In this document: one piece after another, positions 59,965 to 64,000 of the stretch
Layout: the number at the start of each line of letters is the position of its first letter
Numbering within the stretch: position 1 is the first letter of the stretch
Source of the DNA: Peribacillus huizhouensis
GTDB taxonomy: Bacteria; Bacillota; Bacilli; Bacillales; DSM-1321
NCBI RefSeq assembly: GCF_014138605.1
Contig: NZ_JACJHX010000010.1
Location: 62,001-126,000, forward strand
Direction: 5' to 3'
Length of the DNA: 64,000 nucleotides
Program-made: the position numbers and the translations under genes
The notes under the pieces: model-generated
Told to the model about the DNA's origin: nothing
Databases searched by the model: none
The model's input: only the letters and a program-made list of their open reading frames with translations

Positions 59965-60645
59965 TTATCTATTTGAAATTTGCCAATCAATCTCTTGTTC
60001 TCCTAGCTGCTTTAAAAGATGATTCGTTTTTGAAAACGGTCGGCTCCCAAAGAATCCCCGATTTGCTGATAAGGGGCTTGGATGAACCGATGCGATGATT
60101 GGATGCTTCTTTGTATCAATTAACACGATTTTACTTTGTGCTGGTTTTCCCCATAAAATAAAGACCACTGGTGTCTCGCGTTCATTTAATAGTGAAATGA
60201 CTTTATTCGTAAACAGCTCCCAGCCTTTCCCTCGATGGGAATGTGCTTCCCCTTCTCTAACTGTCAGCACTGTATTCAAAAGCAGTACCCCCTGTTCTGC
60301 CCATTGAACAAGGTTTCCGTGATTCGGAATTGTACAGCCAATATCTGCATGCAATTCTTTATAAATATTTTTTAAAGAAGGTGGAATCTTCACTTCTGGT
60401 TGAACAGAGAAACTAAGACCATGAGCTTGATGCGGTCCGTGATATGGATCCTGGCCTAGAATGACTACCTTTACCCTATGAAACGGTGTAAGTGTAAGCG
60501 CATTATAAATATCCTTTGCTTCAGGATGGATGTTTTCATTCTTATATTCTTTTTTCAAAAACTCTCGTAGCTCTCGATAATACGGCTTTCTAAATTCCTC
60601 TGCCAAGAGAGGCCCCCAATCATTATGTAGAATCTGATTCACCAT
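59965..60645 (-). CDS. ung: uracil-DNA glycosylase
   Basis: Family 1 UDG (226 aa) removing uracil from DNA in base-excision repair. Water-activating motif [19 protein letters not shown] (Asp and His), uracil-binding [11 protein letters not shown], and the Leu-loop [25 protein letters not shown] nine bases before the ATG at 60645. Confidence 0.97.
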   Translation of the reverse strand: MVNQILHNDWGPLLAEEFRKPYYRELREFLKKEYKNENIHPEAKDIYNALTLTPFHRVKVVILGQDPYHGPHQAHGLSFSVQPEVKIPPSLKNIYKELHADIGCTIPNHGNLVQWAEQGVLLLNTVLTVREGEAHSHRGKGWELFTNKVISLLNERETPVVFILWGKPAQSKIVLIDTKKHPIIASVHPSPLSANRGFFGSRPFSKTNHLLKQLGEQEIDWQISNR

Positions 60646-60714
60646 TGCTAAAAGCTCCTTTCTACAATCTACTATTCTTTATTATACGTTATACAAATAC
60701 TTCCTTCCTCATTT

Positions 60715-60766
60715 TACCCCGCATTAACGGGCAGAACCCCCCACTGATTGAAGTTTCACTTTAAGA
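60715..60766 (+). repeat. F2 repeat, compact
   Basis: TTTTACCCCGCATTAACGGG, CAGAACCCCCCACTGATTG, AAGTTTCACTTTAA: the two ends of F2 joined with the central arm missing. Confidence 0.65.
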
Positions 60767-60850
60767 GGCGTTTATAAATTGCCAGGTTTCTACTCTACCC
60801 ATTTATGGATATAAGGTTAGGTGGACGGATGAATCTTGGAGGAATAGAGA

Positions 60851-61457
60851 ATGAGAAGAAGTTGGCTTGTAAGCAAATGGATGTATGGTATATATATGAT
60901 TCTTCTAGTTATTACAATTGTAATTATGTATAACAGCTATAAACATTTGCCACATGGGGTTTCCTTTGAAGGTGAGGTACATCGTATTGATGATGTGAAT
61001 TTCATATACGATTTATCATACAAAGATAAAAACGGCCATGTAAAGCATGAACAGCGGATTTTATGATGAAGACATACATTTCCCCAAATTAAGTAAGACT
61101 TTAACAGATAAACTTGTTGCCAAGAAGCGAGTCAATCCTCATATTCAGGTAATTTTTATTACAGATGAAGTGAATACAACCTATCAATCCTATCAATTAA
61201 AAGAATTAAAGAAAATGAGAGAAAACGGGATTGAAGTGATAGTGGCCAATCTAGATCGTTTACGAGATCCGAATCCAATATACTCTGGTTTTTACCGTAC
61301 GTTTCTGCAATGGTTTAGTGAGTCAGGGTATGGTTGGATTTGGAACAATAAGGATGGGATCTATATGGTTGATTATGAAGAATATCAGGATAAACTTCCT
61401 GTGTTTAAGTATATTACCTACCGTATACAGAAGATTTTCAAATTCACAACCTACTAA
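60851..61457 (+). pseudogene. broken phospholipase D-like (YwiE-type) gene
   Basis: Two overlapping frames together resemble the N-terminal third of a Bacillus phospholipase D-like protein. Frame 1 (60851-61066) has a membrane anchor (YGIYMILLVITIVIMYNSY), then HLPHGVSFEGEVHRIDDVNF and YDLSYKDKNG. Frame 2 (61047-61457) continues with HFPKLSKTLTDKLVAKK, IQVIFITDEVNTTYQSYQLK and NPIYSGFYRTFLQWF. Family members have about 35 residues between KHEQRI and FPKL; these are lost together with the frame. Both HKD motifs and the C-terminal half are missing. Not functional as a lipase/synthase. Confidence 0.75.
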
Positions 61458-61481
61458 TTTTCAGTTTCCTTTAATTAGAAA

Positions 61482-61507
61482 GTTTCGATTCTAGCAAAAG
61501 TGGCTAT
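61482..61507 (+). promoter_or_regulatory. candidate sigma-B promoter
   Basis: GTTTCG, 14 bases, GGCTAT: near the general-stress consensus GTTTAA-N12-14-GGGTAT, about 70 bases before a YflT-like stress gene. Confidence 0.4.
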
Positions 61508-61576
61508 ATATAGAACATAGCTAACAGAGACTTTTACAAACACCCACTTTAAAAAAACTAAAGGAGGAACTTTACT

Positions 61577-61906
61577 ATGAATCAAGTATATGTTGTAGAA
61601 AATGGCGTACAAGCACAGGAAAGAATTAATCAGCTGGTAACAACAGGGTTTACTAAGGAAAATATTTACTTATTCGCTCATAATCTAGACCGCTCAGAGC
61701 ATTTGACTGAAGCTACAAACACAGAAGAAATCGGTATGAAGGAGCAAGGCCTCTTAGATACAATTGGAAATTTATTTAAATCTCGAGGAGATGAGCTACG
61801 TAACCGCTTTGAGAACCTTGGCTTAACTGAGTCAGAAGCTTCTCAGTATGAGGAAGAACTGGATAAAGGAAAAGTGGTCATCATAGCAAGCACTAACGTG
61901 AAATAA
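61577..61906 (+). CDS. general stress protein 17M-like (YflT family)
   Basis: 109 aa. N-terminal ferredoxin-like segment VYVVENGVQAQERINQLVTT then GFTKENIYLFAHNLDRSE, typical of heat-induced YflT proteins, and a Glu-rich C-terminal helix region (LGLTESEASQYEEELDKGKV). Role unknown; YflT belongs to the sigma-B regulon in B. subtilis. Strong AAGGAGG before the ATG. It ends beside an F2 end fragment and is followed by its own terminator. Confidence 0.85.
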   Translation: MNQVYVVENGVQAQERINQLVTTGFTKENIYLFAHNLDRSEHLTEATNTEEIGMKEQGLLDTIGNLFKSRGDELRNRFENLGLTESEASQYEEELDKGKVVIIASTNVK

Positions 61907-61920
61907 GGTGAAACTTCCAA
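61907..61920 (-). repeat. F2 end fragment at the stress-gene stop
   Basis: GGTGAAACTTCC directly after the TAA stop matches the F2 right end; the remainder is absent. Confidence 0.4.
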
Positions 61921-61940
61921 ACACTAATCAAATTCAACAA

Positions 61941-61983
61941 GCCTGTCATTCCCTAAATAAGGGGGTAAAATGACAGGCCTGTT
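61941..61983 (+). terminator. terminator of the YflT-like gene
   Basis: GCCTGTCAT and ATGACAGGC pair, with CCCT and AGGG inside, followed by CTGTTTGTCTTT. Confidence 0.8.
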
Positions 61984-62190
61984 TGTCTTTACTCTATCTA
62001 CTATAAAAGAAAATCTTACTATATACCTGACTAGCACTTCACTTCCTATGAATCTAGAATGCCGTAAACAACATATATAATTCACTTCGCGCTCAAGCAT
62101 TTCCTCGTTTTACTTATCACTGTTTATGCTATACTTATTAACAGAAATTAATAAAATTTTTTATATACTTCCTTAGGGGGTCACTAAATC

Positions 62191-62997
62191 ATGACTATGA
62201 AAAAAGCACTTTCTATCGCAGGCTCAGATGCTAGTGGTGGAGCGGGTATACAAGCAGACTTAAAAACACTTCAAGAACTTGGAGTATATGGTATGACTGC
62301 TTTAACAGTTATTGCGACAATGGATCCAAAGAATAACTGGAATCACAATGTATTTCCACAAGATATCAAGGCTTTAGAGGCTCAACTGGAAACGATCCTT
62401 TCCGTTGGCATTGATGCAATGAAAACAGGAATGCTTGGAAGTGTAGAAACCATTGAATTAGTCGGACGTACAATCGATGAAAATGGATTGAAAAATGTCG
62501 TGATTGATCCTGTTATGGTTTGTAAAGGCACAGACGAAGTATTACACCCTGAAACAGCTATTGCTCTTCGTGAAATCTTGGCACCAAGAGCAACCGTTAT
62601 TACCCCTAACTTGTTTGAAGCATGGCAATTAGCACAAACAGGTCCGATTCAAACGATAGATGATATGAAAGAAGCAGCAGTCAAAATCCATGAATTAGGT
62701 GCTAAGTATGTATTAATTAAAGGCGGCAGTAAGCTTAATTATGATAAGGCAATCGATTTACTGTATGATGGAATTGAATTTGAAATTCTTGAATCTGAAA
62801 AGATTGAAACGGCCTATACACACGGAGCTGGTTGCACATACTCCGCTGCCATTACAGCAGAGCTTGCAAAAGGAAAATCGCCGAAAGAAGCCATTTACAC
62901 TGCGAAAGAATTTATCACAGAAGCGATTCGTCATTCATGGAAGCTTAATCAATATGTTGGTCCTGTTTTGCATGGAGCATACAAACAATTCAAATAA
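62191..62997 (+). CDS. pdxK: pyridoxine/HMP kinase PdxK
   Basis: ThiD-like kinase (268 aa) that in B. subtilis (ywdB) phosphorylates pyridoxine, pyridoxal and pyridoxamine in B6 salvage. Motifs: AGSDASGGAGIQADLKT near residue 10, VIDPVMVCKG, ATVITPNLFEA and the catalytic-Cys loop THGAGCTYSAAITAELAKG. The position beside the ywd genes supports PdxK over ThiD, though overlap in activity is possible. ATG at 62191, eight bases after AGGGGG. Confidence 0.93.
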   Translation: MTMKKALSIAGSDASGGAGIQADLKTLQELGVYGMTALTVIATMDPKNNWNHNVFPQDIKALEAQLETILSVGIDAMKTGMLGSVETIELVGRTIDENGLKNVVIDPVMVCKGTDEVLHPETAIALREILAPRATVITPNLFEAWQLAQTGPIQTIDDMKEAAVKIHELGAKYVLIKGGSKLNYDKAIDLLYDGIEFEILESEKIETAYTHGAGCTYSAAITAELAKGKSPKEAIYTAKEFITEAIRHSWKLNQYVGPVLHGAYKQFK

Positions 62998-63036
62998 AAA
63001 ATGTCGGTTTTCCGACTTGTCTAACGCAACATTTAT

Positions 63037-63070
63037 AGGCTTCCTCATTTTGAGGTCAAGCCTTTTTTTT
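63037..63070 (+). terminator. pdxK terminator
   Basis: AGGCTTCCTCA and TGAGGTCAAGCCT form a stem with a two-base bulge and a TTT loop, followed by eight T residues. Confidence 0.8.
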
Positions 63071-63080
63071 CATATAAAAG

Positions 63081-63182
63081 GGAAAGTTCCATCGGTGGGG
63101 GATCTTCATCCCACACCTTCGTTTCGCGATTCCACTAAGCCTTGAGATGGGGAGCTTGACTTTCCGTTAATGTAGGAAAAAT
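63081..63182 (-). repeat. F2 repeat, short form
   Basis: GAAAGTTCCATCGGTGGGGG, TCTTCATCCCACACC, TTCGATTCC-like CGCGATTCCACTAAGCC, TTGAGATGGGGAGC and TTTCCGTTAATGTAGGAAAA. The ends are mutated but their pairing is kept (TTTCC with GGAAA). Confidence 0.65.
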
Positions 63183-63302
63183 CGCCTTACTTAGTACCTT
63201 TAGTCTTATCATTTCACTTTTTATAGCTATTTTTGTAAGATGGTATGTATGACACTAACATGTAGACGGACGATCATTCGCTCCGACTTAGGAGGACATT
63301 AG

Positions 63303-63650
63303 ATGAAACCGATTGAACGTGAAGAAGTACAACGCGCGATTGATTCTTTCTGTGAAAGAGATGTTTTTCTGCATCTTGAAACGACAAATGGGGCATACGC
63401 CTCTCACCATGATGAATCGTTTTTTTCCGCAGGTGCTTATATCCGCAATGCCAAAGTTCGTTATGAACACGGAAAGATTGTTGGCGATGATCCCTATCGC
63501 GTAGGGCTTAAGCTTGAAATTGGTTGGGTGTATGCAGAAGGGCTAAATCATTTCGAAATAGATGAACAAGGTAGGCTTCTGTTAGCTGGACTTGATTCAA
63601 CCGGAAAACTTGCTGTTGCTTTACAAATTAGCCCACAGCCATTTGAATGA
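63303..63650 (+). CDS. yojF: YojF family protein (DUF1806)
   Basis: 115-aa small protein of unknown function encoded directly before bshB2 in many Bacillus genomes. Conserved segments: LHLETTNGAYASHHDE, FFSAGAYIRNAKVRYEHG, VGLKLEIGWVYAEGLNHFE. GGAGGAC before the ATG. The next gene starts 19 bases after its stop, so the pair is co-transcribed; a role linked to bacillithiol is an inference. Confidence 0.9.
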   Translation: MKPIEREEVQRAIDSFCERDVFLHLETTNGAYASHHDESFFSAGAYIRNAKVRYEHGKIVGDDPYRVGLKLEIGWVYAEGLNHFEIDEQGRLLLAGLDSTGKLAVALQISPQPFE

Positions 63651-63668
63651 GAAAAGGAGATGATCGCT

Positions 63669-64000
63669 TTGGAACAAGAAAAACAAGTATTAGTCGTATT
63701 TCCACATCCAGATGATGAAGCGTTTGGTGTTTCAGGAACGATCGCTTCATATATAGAAAGAGGTACGCCTGTAACATATGCATGCTTAACTCTTGGCGAA
63801 ATGGGACGTAATCTCGGTAATCCTCCCTTCGCTACTAGAGAATCTCTTCCTAAAATTCGCAAAAAAGAATTACAGGATGCTGCAAATGCGCTAGGGATTA
63901 CAGATTTAAGAATGCTTGGATTACGTGATAAAACCGTCGAATTCGAGGATGATGACGTACTCACTAAGAAAATCACTACCTTAATCCATGAACTAACACC
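63669..64000 (+). CDS. bshB2: bacillithiol biosynthesis deacetylase BshB2, N-terminal part
   Basis: LmbE/PIG-L family deacetylase; 110 codons are visible before the window ends. The zinc motif HPDDEAFG lies near residue 14 in VLVVFPHPDDEAFGVSG, followed by TLGEMGRNLGNPP. BshB enzymes remove the acetyl group from GlcNAc-malate in bacillithiol synthesis. Start TTG at 63669, nine bases after AAAGGAG; an ATG at 63660 touches that ribosome site. Confidence 0.9.
   Translation, partial: MEQEKQVLVVFPHPDDEAFGVSGTIASYIERGTPVTYACLTLGEMGRNLGNPPFATRESLPKIRKKELQDAANALGITDLRMLGLRDKTVEFEDDDVLTKKITTLIHELT

Noticed and set aside
62191..62997. thiD (HMP-P kinase) as the call for the ribokinase-fold kinase
   Set aside because: Sequence and synteny match B. 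subtilis PdxK (ywdB), and no thiamine genes or TPP riboswitch are nearby.

Overview
The window is a chromosomal segment of a low-GC, endospore-forming Bacillaceae bacterium. Nearly every gene has a recognisable Bacillus subtilis counterpart, in roughly the order of the upp-glyA-ywl-prfA-rho-spo0F-pyrG-argS-pta-pdxK segment. Sporulation and germination genes (spoIIR, spo0F, rsfA, pbpG, cwlJ, gerQ) confirm a spore former. Most genes lie on the minus strand, as expected for the leading strand of the replichore that in B. subtilis runs from the origin (beyond the right edge) towards the left edge. No rRNA, tRNA, CRISPR array, prophage or intact transposase gene was seen.

Layout. 0-8 kb: start of a secreted protein, wecB/mnaA, upp, glyA, ywlG, rpiB, a methyl-accepting chemotaxis protein, the arginine phosphatase ywlE and mntP. 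8-13.9 kb: ywlC (Sua5), ywlB, an enlarged spoIIR, prmC, prfA. 14-25 kb: a lipoprotein, tdk, rpmE, rho, glpX, murA2, fbaA, spo0F, ywjG, pyrG. 25.5-37.5 kb: rpoE (delta), then a fatty or branched acyl-CoA catabolic cluster read leftwards: fadF-like Fe-S protein, thiolase, 3-hydroxyacyl-CoA dehydrogenase, two acyl-CoA dehydrogenases, a TetR regulator and fused isobutyryl-CoA mutase. A near-consensus FadR box lies inside the promoter spacer in front of this cluster. 37.6-51.6 kb: cardiolipin synthase-like protein, uvsE, ywiB-argS, speE-speB, pbpG, ywhD, ywhC, ywhB, ywgA, ywfO. 52-64 kb: rsfA, lipL, pta, hemQ, cwlJ, gerQ, ywdK, ywdI, a small Cys protein, ung, a broken phospholipase D-like gene, a YflT-type stress protein, pdxK, yojF and the start of bshB2.

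The unusual part is the intergenic DNA, which is packed with short dispersed repeats. I name them F1 to F5. F1 is an 80-90 bp REPIN-like palindrome with GGGTCTGACCC ends. F2 is a 50-300 bp element with conserved hairpins at both ends, a TTTAT-type motif at one end, and RNA-like folding that resembles an IS200/IS605 right end or omega-RNA. F3 is a 110-240 bp element with a GGGGCGGGGCTTCGC core. F4 is about 190 bp and starts GGTTGTTCAAAA. F5 is a MITE-like element with GGCTCTGTTAAAC ends. Several supply or abut the stop codons of host genes, one F2 sits inside an F3, and F3 copies separate gene pairs that are normally adjacent (speE/speB, cwlJ/gerQ). F2 is my best candidate for something undescribed: non-autonomous, omega-RNA-like elements placed repeatedly so that sequence beyond the putative right end is antisense to the 3' ends of chromosomal genes.

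Other notable points are a dense DnaA-box cluster in and beside ywlC, two of whose boxes form the stem of the ywlB terminator; a Glu-rich tandem-repeat insertion in SpoIIR; and a terminator hairpin in front of pyrG that looks like an attenuator.
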